A DNA stretch of 64,000 bases from Ectobacillus sp042610425 (GCF_042610425.1 NZ_JBGJZM010000001.1:1798001-1862000), one strand, 5' to 3'. Counted from the first letter of the stretch, positions 53,256 to 63,383 are shown. Notes: generated from the sequence alone by a model not told the origin. Made by a program: numbers and translations.

Positions 53256-54491
53256 TTGATTGAGTCTTTACTTTTAAATTTTCTTTTTCTTCTTTTACCG
53301 GTTTTAATTTTTCTACTTTTCTTTGAAAACAGACCTCATTCTTATAACAAATATATTATTTCATTTCTTTCATCTATTACTATGCTTCTATGCATGTTAT
53401 TTCCTATAAAATTATCCATTGGCTATCTCGTTGATTTACGTTATATTCCTTTTTTAATTATGGCCCTTTACGGAGGCTACAAATACTCGTTTCCACTCTT
53501 TATTACATTAAATGTCGTTCGGTTTATTATTGGTGGAAACGGATTTCTCAACTCTCTTGTTTTTTCTACCCTTACATTTATGTTAGTACCTTTACTAAGT
53601 AACCTATTTAAAAAACAAAACTATCAATATCGAATTCTAATGGCTGTAATGGTGTCTATTCTAACCGTTGTAAGCTATCTTGGTAGCCTTGTTTTCTTCA
53701 TACCTGCAGTAAACAAGGAATACTGGGCGTTAGCTTACTTTACATTGACCATTTTCCTAATTAGCATGGTTATCATTATGATTTTAGTTGAGAAAATTAT
53801 TGCAAATATGAAAAGACGCGAATCTCGTTTGAATACGGAACGATTGAATGTAATCAGTGAGCTATCAGCTAGCGTCTCACATGAAATTCGAAACCCTCTT
53901 ACCGTTACGAGTGGATTTCTTCAACTTTTAAATCAATCAAAAACAATGACTAAGGAAGATAAGAGATATATTGAGTTTTCGTTGTTAGAATTAAAACGAG
54001 CGGAAAAAATTGTGAGTGATTTTTTAGCTTTCTCTAAACCTCAATCAGAAAACATGATTTATTCCAATTTAAAAGAAGAAACAGAGTATGTAAAAGACAT
54101 TATTACCCCTTACGCAAACATGCATCAAGTTGACATACAATTTAGTTTTCATAACACTCATTCTTTTCGATATGATAAAAACCAAATACAGCAGTGCCTA
54201 CTTAATTTATATAAAAACGCAATCGAAGCGATGAAAGAAACAGGCGGAACCCTTTCCATTGATGTTTCGGAACAAAAGAAAAACATTGTGATTACAATAC
54301 GAGATACGGGGATTGGAATGTCACGAGAGGAAATGTTACGTTTAGGAAGACCTTATTATTCTACGAAAAAAGAAGGAACAGGTCTTGGTATGCTTATGGT
54401 GTATAGTACGATGAATAAAGTGAATGGCAAAATTGAAGTAGAGAGTGAAAAAGGAAAAGGAACTACTTTTCTTTTGACTATTCCTGTATAA
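53256..54491 (+). CDS. KinB-like membrane sensor histidine kinase
   Basis: 411 residues: six hydrophobic segments (about 3-185, 5TM-LYT type, as in KinB and LytS), the HisKA helix with SASVSHEIRNPLTVTSGFLQ (about 207-226), and HATPase with NLYKNAIEAM, DTGIGMS and GTGLGM. KinB-type kinases feed the sporulation phosphorelay in Bacillus through Spo0F, so the lack of a linked response regulator is expected; phosphorelay membership is inference. The start is TTG at 53256, with AAAGGAGA upstream. Confidence 0.83.
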   Translation: MIESLLLNFLFLLLPVLIFLLFFENRPHSYNKYIISFLSSITMLLCMLFPIKLSIGYLVDLRYIPFLIMALYGGYKYSFPLFITLNVVRFIIGGNGFLNSLVFSTLTFMLVPLLSNLFKKQNYQYRILMAVMVSILTVVSYLGSLVFFIPAVNKEYWALAYFTLTIFLISMVIIMILVEKIIANMKRRESRLNTERLNVISELSASVSHEIRNPLTVTSGFLQLLNQSKTMTKEDKRYIEFSLLELKRAEKIVSDFLAFSKPQSENMIYSNLKEETEYVKDIITPYANMHQVDIQFSFHNTHSFRYDKNQIQQCLLNLYKNAIEAMKETGGTLSIDVSEQKKNIVITIRDTGIGMSREEMLRLGRPYYSTKKEGTGLGMLMVYSTMNKVNGKIEVESEKGKGTTFLLTIPV

Positions 54492-54504
54492 GAAGTAGCT
54501 GCAA

Positions 54505-55311
54505 CTATTTCTTATACTTTTTCTTTCTCTTTGCTCTTTTCTTCACTTTATTTTCAGCTTTTATCTCAAGCTCATAAAACTTTTTAAAAGATGCGATTGC
54601 AATTTCTACATGTTCTTTTTCAGGTGTATTTGTAAAAATATAATATTGCATGAATCTACCAAACATGAAAAGCGGTTTAAATACTACTTTAAGAACACCT
54701 TTTTCTATATAAGATAGTTCATATGCAATCATAAGAGAGGCTATAAATATGATTGGTGCTTGAAGTGGAAAGTTAAAAATATAAACGCATACTGATAAAA
54801 GTATAAAAATAATAATTCTAAAAGAAGTCTCATTTGTTCCACAAAAATAATGCGTTCTTTTTTGTTTTTGAACATTCTCCATCGTAAGCGGCAAGTCCTG
54901 ATCAAAAGCATTGCATACCATATGTTCAGCTGCATGATATTGACCTGTTGAAGTGCTTCTCATTGAAAAAAATCCTAGTATAAAAGGTAACATTATAATA
55001 ATCAAGTATGCTACATATCCCATATTAAAATCGAAAGTTCCTATTTTATTTGAGAAAACTAGTACTGGTAGGAGCAAAACAATTAATTTGAAGACTGTTT
55101 TCATTTTTGAATCTTCATCTTCTACAGCATCCCAAATCGCTCTTATACATGGAATTTTATACATAAAGTCTGATACTCCAAAGATATCAACATCCTCAAG
55201 CTCATCTATATCATATTTTATTTTTCCTTTACTATTCCTGTAAGTAAATACCGAAACATATTCACCTGAGAATTCAATTCCTTTTTTAGAGGACAAGCCT
55301 TCATAATCCAT
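54505..55311 (-). CDS. DUF1385 (YqhQ-related) membrane protein
   Basis: About 268 residues. Central signature YHAAEHMVCNAFD...LPLTMENVQKQKRTHYFCGTN, the H-x2-EH ... R-x-H-x-x-CGT pattern of DUF1385, with four predicted helices around it and a strongly basic tail (KKRAKRKKKYKK). Function unknown; the His/Glu/Cys set suggests metal binding. The ATG at 55311 has AGGTGA upstream, preferred over the in-frame GTG at 55320. Convergent with the kinase gene. Confidence 0.7.
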   Translation of the reverse strand: MDYEGLSSKKGIEFSGEYVSVFTYRNSKGKIKYDIDELEDVDIFGVSDFMYKIPCIRAIWDAVEDEDSKMKTVFKLIVLLLPVLVFSNKIGTFDFNMGYVAYLIIIMLPFILGFFSMRSTSTGQYHAAEHMVCNAFDQDLPLTMENVQKQKRTHYFCGTNETSFRIIIFILLSVCVYIFNFPLQAPIIFIASLMIAYELSYIEKGVLKVVFKPLFMFGRFMQYYIFTNTPEKEHVEIAIASFKKFYELEIKAENKVKKRAKRKKKYKK

Positions 55312-55676
55312 ATTTATCACCTATACCCAAAGACATAACTATAATTCTATCATGTTATATACAATTGTTAACCCCTATTTAACTTTCCATTAAACCATAT
55401 TTTTAAAGTCTTGAAAGCATTCTTTATAAATCTAATAGTATTCATCTTCAGTCGTATACCCTTCGCGTTCCACTTTAGAAATATTGGTATCCATAATTTT
55501 CTATAACATAGCTTGCGATGATTATGGACCCATTCCTTCAAACTAGGACCAAATAGGGAAAAGGGAGCATTCTTACGAAAAGATAAGAGGGTGTTCCCTT
55601 TATTTTCCAGAAAACTCCGTTGCAATCGTTTATACCAACAAGGTGCTGAAGGTATGGTATTAAGATGTACAGATCT
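55312..55676. other. Spacer between DUF1385 and LysR genes
   Basis: The hairpin at 55560-55601 is its only clear feature; an 85-codon minus-strand frame here has no ribosome site and reads through the hairpin. Confidence 0.45.
55560..55601 (-). terminator. Hairpin terminating the LysR gene
   Basis: AAGGGA / TCCCTT outer stem and TCTTA / TAAGA inner stem, with A/T runs on either side. Confidence 0.55.
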
Positions 55677-56621
55677 TCAAATACCCAGATCACCAAACAC
55701 TTCATCAAAAACGTCCATAAATGTCCGTGCAGTCAAACTTAAGTACCGTTCCCCTAAGTACGTAAATACTAATGTACGTGTTGGATGAGAATCAAGTGGA
55801 ACGTACAACGGGTTCAGCTTCAGGTTTTGTCGCATCACCATTTTCGGAACTATAGTGACACCTAATCCGGAAGCAACCAGTGATTGTGCTGTCTCAATAT
55901 TACTTGTCATAAAAGCAACTTGAGGTTGAAACCCACTTTCTGCACAAAGGTCCAGCACAACGCGACGAAATCCAAATCCCTGCTTTAGCAATATAAATGG
56001 AGATTCATTCACCGCTGCCAAAGGTAGCATTTTCTCTGCAACTTGTACGTTTTCATCTACAGAATTGACAATAAAGCGCACTTCTTCTGACATCCAGTTT
56101 TTTTCTTCTCGTGGAATCGCAAGTAACAAAGTTTCTGTTAACATCGAACGAGTGACCAAGCGGTTACTCTCAATCGGCAACGGTAAAACGGATAAATCCA
56201 CTATCCCTCTCACCGTTAAATGTTCTAACTCTTCAGTTGATTCCTCAATTAAATGCACCTTTACTTGTGGATATCGCTCCAAGTAAGCCTGTATAAGTGG
56301 TGGCAGGACGTGACCACCTGTGACAGCTGGAACACCGATTGTCAATTCTGATCCAACTCCCTCATTGCTCTCGTGCATTTCACGCAAAAGATCGTCATGT
56401 GCTCGTATGATTTGCTCGGCTTTCTCGATAAACCGAATGCCTTCAGGGGTTAGAACAACCGGACCATGTCCTCGGTAAAACAAGCAGACACCAATTTCTT
56501 CTTCCAGTTTTCTAATTTGCTGACTCAGTGAGGGCTGGGCGATATGTAAGCTCACAGCAGCTTTCGTAAAGCTTCTTTTTCTATAAACCTCTAAGGCGTA
56601 TTGTAATAATCTCAGTTCCAC
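55677..56621 (-). CDS. LysR-family transcriptional regulator
   Basis: 314 residues. Winged HTH (ELRLLQYALEVYRKRSFTKA and IAQPSLSQQIRKLEEEIG) and LysR substrate domain with the GLGVTIVPK motif near residue 270. Close in pattern to CynR/CbbR-type regulators. It diverges from a SAM methyltransferase gene, the likely target. The GTG at 56621 gives the family-standard N-terminus VELRLLQY and has TGGAG upstream; a longer in-frame start at 56651 would overrun the usual length. Confidence 0.87.
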   Translation of the reverse strand: MELRLLQYALEVYRKRSFTKAAVSLHIAQPSLSQQIRKLEEEIGVCLFYRGHGPVVLTPEGIRFIEKAEQIIRAHDDLLREMHESNEGVGSELTIGVPAVTGGHVLPPLIQAYLERYPQVKVHLIEESTEELEHLTVRGIVDLSVLPLPIESNRLVTRSMLTETLLLAIPREEKNWMSEEVRFIVNSVDENVQVAEKMLPLAAVNESPFILLKQGFGFRRVVLDLCAESGFQPQVAFMTSNIETAQSLVASGLGVTIVPKMVMRQNLKLNPLYVPLDSHPTRTLVFTYLGERYLSLTARTFMDVFDEVFGDLGI

Positions 56622-56736
56622 AAAACCAACTCCATAGTTTATACCTATCATTTTTATAGATTATATATCTTAGACGAATACTTGTCGATTCGTTATTCTA
56701 CATATAAGAAATAGAATATCTGAGGAGGAAAAGGAA

Positions 56737-57528
56737 ATGAATAATGGAAATATATCAGTTCAAAAGCAGTTTTCAAAAAATCCTGAGAAATATAGAGATG
56801 AAAAATTATTTGCAGCAGGTGAAGATCTACTTGAGATGATACAATCCGTCCCGCTAACAGGAAAGGAAATCGTACTTGATATTGGGACAGGCGCGGGGCA
56901 TACAGCACTCACATTTTCCCCTTTTGTTGAGCAATGCATTGGTTTAGACGTAACCGAAGAAATGGTTCAAGTGGCAACGAATTTTGCAAAAGAACGCAGT
57001 GCTCACAATGTATTATTCCGTCAGGGTGATGCGGAACATCTGCCGTTTCCCGATTCGATGTTCGACATCATAACGTGTCGCTACGCAGCGCATCATTTTT
57101 CAAATGTTCGAAGGGTAGTACAAGAAATATCACGCGTACTTAAACCTAATGGGCACTTCTTACTCGTAGACCATTATGCCCCAGAAGATATAACATTAGA
57201 TCGCTTTATCAACGAATTAAACAAGATGCGAGATTCGTCTCAAGTTCGCGAAAGTTCCCTATCTGAATGGCAGACTATGTTCGCCCAACATGCATTCACT
57301 TATAATGAAGTGGTAACATGGGATTTGCCTATCGATTTTGCTCGTTGGATTGAACGAGCAGGAACTTCAGCTGAAGTACAGCAGAAAATCGTATCACATA
57401 TGCAAACTGCCCCAGCTCAGTGCCAAGATACATTTCATTTTGTCTATGATGAACAGGGGTATCCTACTTCTTTTTGCTTAAAAGCCGTTTTGTTGCATGG
57501 GATTAAGGAAGAAGTTGAAGATAACTAA
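56737..57528 (+). CDS. Class I SAM-dependent methyltransferase (UbiE-like)
   Basis: 263 residues. Motif I VLDIGTGAGHTAL (about 46-58), acidic GLDV, GDAEHLPFPDSMFDIITCRYAAHHF and LKPNGHFLLVDHYAPE are those of the Methyltransf_11/UbiE group. Small-molecule methylation is expected; substrate unknown. ATG at 56737 has GAGGAGGAAAAGGAA upstream. Probably controlled by the divergent LysR protein. Confidence 0.85.
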   Translation: MNNGNISVQKQFSKNPEKYRDEKLFAAGEDLLEMIQSVPLTGKEIVLDIGTGAGHTALTFSPFVEQCIGLDVTEEMVQVATNFAKERSAHNVLFRQGDAEHLPFPDSMFDIITCRYAAHHFSNVRRVVQEISRVLKPNGHFLLVDHYAPEDITLDRFINELNKMRDSSQVRESSLSEWQTMFAQHAFTYNEVVTWDLPIDFARWIERAGTSAEVQQKIVSHMQTAPAQCQDTFHFVYDEQGYPTSFCLKAVLLHGIKEEVEDN

Positions 57529-58093
57529 CTCTCTACTTTGATTCGTCAATTTACTCAAATCCTTTATTAGTAACTACCTTACTATCAACATTTTAAGTAA
57601 ATCACAAACTTTAGTGAAAGCAACTCATGTTTAATTATATTTTCTTCATTCTTGCATACTACAGATATTTAATAATAAATAGATCAAAGCCAGATATACT
57701 TAGCATGGAGATATCTGGTTTTTTCCTCTATAAATATTATCCTATCAAGCAGGCAAATAAATGAACACCGGCATTACTAAGCAATAACAAAAAAATTTAC
57801 TTTTCCAATGAATTCGGTAGAGTGTAAGTCAATCTTTTCAAAAGAGGAATTCCCATCTGACTTAAAAATGCTTGTAAAATGTAAGAACAGTGGTCAATCA
57901 AGAATTGATACAATTGAAGTTTCAATACGTATAAAATGTGAGGATAGTTATTTTAAAAACGTTCAAGCAGATTTACATTGTCTTTTATTGCAACTTTAGT
58001 TTTTCTCTAAATATTGATACTTTTAAGCAATTTTAGCATAAAAGAAAAAAATGTTATCCAACAATATAGAATGATATCAAGAGTAGTTAATAA
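57529..58093. other. Long spacer after the methyltransferase
   Basis: 565 bp. It contains the terminator at 57690-57724 and a 63-codon plus-strand frame (57808-57999) without a ribosome binding site, which I do not call a gene. The rest is featureless AT-rich DNA. Confidence 0.45.
57690..57724 (+). terminator. Plus-strand intrinsic terminator
   Basis: CCAGATAT / ATATCTGG with TTTTTT after it, 160 bases downstream of the methyltransferase. It could end that transcript or a small RNA. Confidence 0.65.
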
Positions 58094-58960
58094 TCACTCA
58101 CTACCTTCTTTTAGTACTTCTTGAATCGCATAAGCCACTCCATTTTCATTATTCGTTTTTGTCGTATAGCTACATACTTTTTTAATTTCATCCTCTGCAT
58201 TTCCCATAGCAACACCTCGTCCAGCCATTTGAAGCATGGTTATGTCATTATAGTTGTCTCCCACAGCCATGACTTCTTTCATCTCAATCCCCCTACTTTC
58301 CGCAAAAAAGCGTAACGCAATTCCTTTTTGTGCAACGGGATGGTTAAATTCAAGATTACCTCTTGCTGATGAAGTAACTGTGAGATTTGGCTCATTTTCT
58401 AATTGCTTATATATTCTATCTAATTTCTCTTTTTCATGTGAAAAGGCAAGCATTTTGTATATTTTAAGATTCTCAATAGAAAATAAATCATCGTAGTTTT
58501 TTATAAATTGAAACTGTTCATTCTGAAAACGTTTATCTGCACGTTCCCGAATTTCCTCTTTATTGAAATCTGGGTTAACTGTTGTCATAATATCAATCAT
58601 TACTTGCACATAGCCTTCTCTATTATCCGAATAAACACCATGATTTGTAAAAAATTCAAAATAGATATTTTCACTTTGACATGTAGATTTGATTTTTTGG
58701 CATTGGATTGTATGTAAAGGTACGTCTTTTACAATCTCCCCTTCCACAGAATGAATTTCAGCACCATTTAAACAAATAATGGGACATTTTAATTCAAAAG
58801 GTTGAAGGGTTTTTCGCGCACTATTATAGGGTCTTCCTGTTACAATGACAACTTCAATTCCCCGTTCCTTGGCATTTCGAATCGCGTATGCATTTTCTAC
58901 ACTAACCTCACCTAATTCATTTAATAATGTACCGTCTAAATCGGTTGCAATTATTCTCAT
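58094..58960 (-). CDS. HAD-superfamily phosphatase, Cof/YkrA type
   Basis: 288 residues. HAD motif I TDLDGTLL (about 7-14), motif II VTGRPY, the C2B cap, motif III Lys in HPVAQKG and motif IV GDNYNDITML. Cof-type IIB phosphatases dephosphorylate sugar phosphates or cofactors (FMN, PLP). ATG at 58960 follows GAGAGGAGATCGAAA; the 11-codon extension upstream is unlikely. Confidence 0.88.
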   Translation of the reverse strand: MRIIATDLDGTLLNELGEVSVENAYAIRNAKERGIEVVIVTGRPYNSARKTLQPFELKCPIICLNGAEIHSVEGEIVKDVPLHTIQCQKIKSTCQSENIYFEFFTNHGVYSDNREGYVQVMIDIMTTVNPDFNKEEIRERADKRFQNEQFQFIKNYDDLFSIENLKIYKMLAFSHEKEKLDRIYKQLENEPNLTVTSSARGNLEFNHPVAQKGIALRFFAESRGIEMKEVMAVGDNYNDITMLQMAGRGVAMGNAEDEIKKVCSYTTKTNNENGVAYAIQEVLKEGSE

Positions 58961-59184
58961 TTTCGATCTCCTCTCGGTAAAGTAGCCATCCACATTTCAA
59001 CTGTAAAATTATCACAACTGATTATTAAAATCAATTTTACGCTTCAGCCAGCAAGTTTTTGAATGATGAAATACCAAAAATACTCTCATATTTAAGAAAT
59101 GGTATACTTATAACGAAATGAGAAAAGTTTACATGTATCTAAAGGTTATGAGTTATTACTTTATAAGAAAAAAGGAGCAAAAGT

Positions 59185-59616
59185 ATGGAAACAAATAATA
59201 ATACATTACGTGATATCAAGCAAACGGCCATTTTTAAAGCACCTATTCAAAAAGTATGGGAAGCAGTATCAACTTCAGAAGGTATTGTTTCATGGTTCAT
59301 GCCAAACGATTTCCAGCCAAAAGAAGATCACGAGTTTCTTTTTCAATCACCTTTTGGTCCATCTCCTTGTAAAGTATTAGAAATAGATGCTCCATATCGA
59401 CTATCTTTTGCATGGGATACAGATGGTTGGATCGTTTCGTTTGTTTTAAAAGCTTTGGAAGACAACACAGAATTTACTCTTATTCATAGTGGATGGAAAC
59501 ATCCTGATGCTATTGTGGGGAAAGCCACCGAAAAAAGTTCCGTCATTCACGATAGAATGGAACATGGCTGGGTAGGGATTGTGAATGAACGGCTAAAAAA
59601 AGTTGTAGAGGGCTAA
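59185..59616 (+). CDS. SRPBCC (AHSA1-like) domain protein
   Basis: 143 residues in one START-like fold: QTAIFKAPIQKVWEAVSTSEGIVSWFM at the start and a terminal helix after SGWKHP. AHSA1-like ligand-binding proteins; function unknown. AAAGGAGCAAAAGT precedes the ATG. A SnoaL-like gene follows 60 bases later with its own ribosome site, and the two may be cotranscribed. Confidence 0.82.
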   Translation: METNNNTLRDIKQTAIFKAPIQKVWEAVSTSEGIVSWFMPNDFQPKEDHEFLFQSPFGPSPCKVLEIDAPYRLSFAWDTDGWIVSFVLKALEDNTEFTLIHSGWKHPDAIVGKATEKSSVIHDRMEHGWVGIVNERLKKVVEG

Positions 59617-59676
59617 CTGAAGAATCACATGTTATATTGACTCAACACGTGAAATGGTCTTTAGGGAGGAATGATT

Positions 59677-60117
59677 ATGGCTGTATCTAATGACATTCAA
59701 GAACTATATCACCATCTCTTAGATGCATGGAACAACCGCAATGCCAGCGGAATGGCTGAGTTGTTCACCGAGGATGGAGAGAGCATTGGTTTTGATGGGA
59801 GTCAGTCGATTGGAAGAATGGAAATATTTTCTCATCTCAACCCCATCTTCGAACACCGCCCCACTGCAACGTTTGTAAGCAAGGTTAAAAGTGTCCGTTT
59901 TCTGAGTAAAAATGTAGCCATTTTACGAGCGATAGCAGGTATGATTCCTCCTGGGGCATCAGATATCAATCCGAAAGTCAATACACTTCATACCCTTATT
60001 GTAATTTATACCGAAGGAAATTGGCGAATCCAGCTTTTTCAGAATACTCCAGCGCAGTTTCATGGGAGACCTGAGTTAGTAGAACAAATGACAGAAGAGT
60101 TGAGACAGCTACTTTAG
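59677..60117 (+). CDS. SnoaL-like/NTF2-fold protein (SgcJ/EcaC type)
   Basis: 146 residues. LYHHLLDAWNNRNASGMAELFTEDGESIGFDG is the characteristic opening helix and strand of the SgcJ/EcaC group in the NTF2 fold. Role unknown. GGGAGGA is correctly spaced for the ATG at 59677, not for the ATG at 59671. Confidence 0.8.
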   Translation: MAVSNDIQELYHHLLDAWNNRNASGMAELFTEDGESIGFDGSQSIGRMEIFSHLNPIFEHRPTATFVSKVKSVRFLSKNVAILRAIAGMIPPGASDINPKVNTLHTLIVIYTEGNWRIQLFQNTPAQFHGRPELVEQMTEELRQLL

Positions 60118-60204
60118 TAAAATTTAAATAGTATCTACATTTCAAAGCAACCTTATTGTATGCATATCCATGCATTGTCCAGGTAGAATTGCGTCTTTTC
60201 TGAG

Positions 60205-61062
60205 TCATTCATAGTTTTCTATAAGTGTATGAATATGATTTTCTAGTTTTCTAAAATACTTTTCACTTAAAACATCTCTTCCGCCACGTATAATTTCTTC
60301 TGCATATTTAGTTGATGGAGGCGTTTCTTTTTCTTTAGTAATGACGACAAATGTTAACACATCAGGTAGTGACTTTCCTTGGTATAGAGGATGGACAAGG
60401 GTAGGTCGGTAAACACCTGCATGAACGCCCTCTCTTGTAAACAGATACTGTAGTGTGGATTTATGGATTTTGTATATTTTTCCTTCAACATAATCAGTTC
60501 TATCTTCTACAATATCTGCTTTGCCTCCGTCATCTGACTTTCTGGTGAAGCGTAATGTGTATCCGTCAAGGACGCCAACACCAATCATATCTTGAAACAA
60601 GCTATCTACACCTGCTTTCACAAATCTTTCGTGATCCATACAGGAGCCATAAGCAAAATAATAGAAATACTCTTTACTTTTTAAACGTTGATATACGTTC
60701 CAATCGCCTAATTCAAGCCATTCCCCTCTAGCAATTAACTCCTTACCTGCTACATATACTAAGGATTCACAACTCCCATTGTCTGTATAAACCTTCTTTG
60801 TCATTCTTTCATACAAATTATCTTTCCTACCCTCAACATAATCTTCTAATTCATCGATCAGTTTTAATTGTTCATTTGTTATCGTGTATAACTCCCCATA
60901 CACCTTTTGAAATGGATGTTCTACTATTGCAGGATACCCAAAGCCAGTGTCATACATCTCTCCATATATCCAGCATTGCTGAGAAATGAGCTTGGCACCA
61001 AGTAAGAAATGGTGATTCTCTTCTCCTTTTCGTAGCGTTCCATAAACAAACATGTGAATCAT
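60205..61062 (-). CDS. ykqA: Tandem gamma-glutamylcyclotransferase-fold protein (YkqA-like)
   Basis: 285 residues with two GGCT/AIG2 domains: the first opens MFVYGTLRKGEENHHF and has the Glu in IDELEDYVEG; the second opens FYYFAYGSCMDHERF (about 138-150). Matches B. subtilis YkqA in domain order and length as I remember it. GGCT folds cyclise gamma-glutamyl amines or act on peptidoglycan-like or glutathione-like substrates; the B. subtilis role is unclear. Monocistronic; AAAGGAGTGAAGG precedes the start. Confidence 0.85.
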   Translation of the reverse strand: MIHMFVYGTLRKGEENHHFLLGAKLISQQCWIYGEMYDTGFGYPAIVEHPFQKVYGELYTITNEQLKLIDELEDYVEGRKDNLYERMTKKVYTDNGSCESLVYVAGKELIARGEWLELGDWNVYQRLKSKEYFYYFAYGSCMDHERFVKAGVDSLFQDMIGVGVLDGYTLRFTRKSDDGGKADIVEDRTDYVEGKIYKIHKSTLQYLFTREGVHAGVYRPTLVHPLYQGKSLPDVLTFVVITKEKETPPSTKYAEEIIRGGRDVLSEKYFRKLENHIHTLIENYE

Positions 61063-61151
61063 AGACCTTCACTCCTTTATGAAATTTGAATCAAAAATGG
61101 ATATGCTGAAAAATATAAATATTAGATTGGTATTTACATTACATGCAGGTT

Positions 61152-61520
61152 TTATATATCATTTAACCGAGCTAAATAAGACAATAAAAAATACAACGTA
61201 ATACTCGATATCAAGCTTGTATATCCTAAAACTAAGAAAATAGATTGAAAGATAGAATTTTTTATGAATGCACCAACCGTACCTAGCACAAATCCAATTA
61301 TGGCTGCACTAATTTCGTATGTAAATAAGGTATCAGTTAATATGTCCTTTGAATGCCCGTCAAATAGCCCCAAAAGTGTAAACAGAAATAAATAGAACGT
61401 TATACAATCTATAGAAAACCCTAAAATAATAACCACAGTTTTTCGCTCTAGCAATCCAACAAGTATCGTAAAAAGGCCTAAAACGATTGCTCCGATATAA
61501 AACAAGAATAAAATAAACAA
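61152..61520 (-). CDS. Small four-helix membrane protein, unknown
   Basis: About 122 residues, four hydrophobic helices, few charged residues. I do not recognise the family. An ATG at 61538 has no ribosome site, whereas TAGGAGAG lies six bases before the in-frame TTG at 61520, taken as start. Its neighbours give no hint. Confidence 0.55.
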   Translation of the reverse strand: MFILFLFYIGAIVLGLFTILVGLLERKTVVIILGFSIDCITFYLFLFTLLGLFDGHSKDILTDTLFTYEISAAIIGFVLGTVGAFIKNSIFQSIFLVLGYTSLISSITLYFLLSYLARLNDI

Positions 61521-61775
61521 GATTTTCTCTCCTATCATTCTTTACTATCTACAGTTATACATGGAGAGTTGATCATAAGATGATAATATTGCAAAAAGCG
61601 TATTTGCCTATAGCAAGTACACAATAGATACTATTCTATTTTCAATTATCTTACTACCAGAAGCAATATCATTCTGGTAAAAATATACACGAGTTATCAT
61701 TTCACTTCTCGTTTCTACATGAAGAAAAGCCCACCCTACATACAGGGGAGCTTATTGTGTACAAAATACAAATGT

Positions 61776-62390
61776 CTAGCTTAGCACTTGATGGAGGCCG
61801 ACCAAAATTAGAAGTATACCTGAAATCACATTGGCCTTCTTTCCTAGTTTTTCAGCAGCATATCTCGCCCCAAGATAAGCACAGAAACCTACACATATGT
61901 AACTGAAGGCTCCTGAAATTAATGATGTAACCCATATATTTAAATGAATAATACCTGCATCAAATCCGCCTGCTAAATTATTGATGGATAGGGCGATTCC
62001 AAGTATGATAGATTCCAGAAAACCTACCGATTTTGAGGCATCTAAATCTGCGTCTTCTGGATTTTGTAAAATTTGCAAAAGCAGATTGCGATTGGATGAT
62101 TGCTGTTTTACCTTTTTCTCAAGTAAAGGTTGGATCAATACCCAAGTTCCTACAGCAACGAGTACAACCATGCCAATGAAATTTGCAATAAATGTCGGTA
62201 TCCAATGGGATATCCAATTTCCAGATAGCCCGCCCACTAGCGCAAATAGAAATCCGATCAGTGCGATCATAGAGTTTGCCATAAATGGAATTTTAATTTG
62301 TTTCACTCCATATGCAACTCCAACGCCTGCATTATCTAAATTTGATGCCATTCCAATTGCAACCATCTGGAGTAAAATTCCGAAATTCAT
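61776..62390 (-). CDS. ytaF: YtaF/MntP-family membrane protein
   Basis: 204 residues, six helices in two repeats of three: AIGMASNLDNAGVGVAYG near the N-terminus and LGIALSINNLAGGFDAGII in the second half, the paired Asp/Asn cation motifs of the MntP/YtaF family. Members export Mn2+ (MntP) or act as sporulation membrane proteins (YtaF) in Bacillus. The central loop (about 92-118) is longer than in MntP, fitting YtaF. GGGGGAATTGGA precedes the ATG. Confidence 0.82.
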   Translation of the reverse strand: MNFGILLQMVAIGMASNLDNAGVGVAYGVKQIKIPFMANSMIALIGFLFALVGGLSGNWISHWIPTFIANFIGMVVLVAVGTWVLIQPLLEKKVKQQSSNRNLLLQILQNPEDADLDASKSVGFLESIILGIALSINNLAGGFDAGIIHLNIWVTSLISGAFSYICVGFCAYLGARYAAEKLGKKANVISGILLILVGLHQVLS

Positions 62391-62500
62391 TCCAATTCCC
62401 CCTTAGCAACACATATAAAGCATTGTATTCTGGATGACTTAAGAATGTGCTACTTGCTTATATATTGTTAAAAAGGGGGAGCCGTGTAAATTTCTACTCG

Positions 62501-62980
62501 TTATTTCACCGGAATCCAAATCTCACTATAGTAATCCGGGCTGGACGGATTTCCTTCCGGATAAAGCTCAAATTCTGGTGCGTTTGCATGTGTATAGCCA
62601 CTTCCAGGGAACCATTCTGAATAGATTTTATTCCAAACGTCTTGAATCGCTCCTGGCATCGGGCCGTTCACTTCAAAGACAACCCATTTAGAAGCTGGGA
62701 TTGTAAGGTGTTCCATACCTTCTGGCACTTCTCCATCAAAATCGACTGCGACCCAATAGTCCATGACCTGCTTTGGATTAGATTCATTTGCGGCGCATAC
62801 GCCGAGCAACCCACGAATCGAACCGTTGTTTAGCTTACTTAATGTCTCGCTTGTTCCATTTGCATTTACTTCATCCCAAAATTTAGGAATCCCGATGCTA
62901 TTTTCTCCATGTTCGTATGAAAATTCTCGTTTGACTCCCATTACGAGAAAACTCTCTTTTTCTACAAAATTCCACTTCAT
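62501..62980 (-). CDS. GyrI-like/AraC effector-binding domain protein
   Basis: 159 residues: two alpha-beta-beta repeats of the GyrI-like (SOUL/SHS2) fold with LVMGVKREFSYEH, the conserved DYWVAVDF, IPASKWVVFEVNGP and the terminal SEIWIPVK. Stand-alone versions bind hydrophobic cations. ATG at 62980 follows AAAGGGGCAG; the frame extends six codons upstream without a site. Confidence 0.82.
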   Translation of the reverse strand: MKWNFVEKESFLVMGVKREFSYEHGENSIGIPKFWDEVNANGTSETLSKLNNGSIRGLLGVCAANESNPKQVMDYWVAVDFDGEVPEGMEHLTIPASKWVVFEVNGPMPGAIQDVWNKIYSEWFPGSGYTHANAPEFELYPEGNPSSPDYYSEIWIPVK

Positions 62981-63143
62981 CAGATCTGCCCCTTTCAATA
63001 TGACCTGAATAATCAGGCACTCATAGAATGTAAGCTTTCCAACATATTTTCGGGATTCACATTCCTTAAAGGAGAATAAAGATAGGCCAATAGATTACCG
63101 CTAGTCTACTTTTTTTCTTATACCAGTAAGGCAGAACATACAA

Positions 63144-63383
63144 TTAATTATCTTCAAAAAACAAAAATCCGATTATGCTCAAAACAAATAAAACGCCTAA
63201 TGCACTTAGTCCTAGGAACCCAATGCCACCCACTAAAAATAAGCCCTTTGGAAATACGATTGCCACGATAATTCCAATTAATAATAGCCAAAACGCAAAT
63301 TTAATTGTCGCTTTCAAAAGCTTCCACAGAATATAGCCAAAAAATACTCCTACTAATATATGAATGATTAGCACAATACTCAC
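63144..63383 (-). CDS. Small three-helix membrane protein, unknown
   Basis: 79 residues, nearly all hydrophobic: three helices with Gly-rich turns. No family recognised. Two GTG starts are possible (63383 and 63374); AGGCGGTGAG suits the second slightly better. Confidence 0.5.
   Translation of the reverse strand: MSIVLIIHILVGVFFGYILWKLLKATIKFAFWLLLIGIIVAIVFPKGLFLVGGIGFLGLSALGVLFVLSIIGFLFFEDN

Noticed and set aside
55368..55625. 85-codon minus-strand frame between the DUF1385 and LysR genes
   Set aside because: No ribosome site; it reads through the LysR-gene terminator hairpin and the peptide has no protein-like features.
57808..57999. 63-codon plus-strand frame after the methyltransferase
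   Set aside because: No Shine-Dalgarno sequence before the ATG and no recognisable family; it may be a gene fragment but support is too weak.
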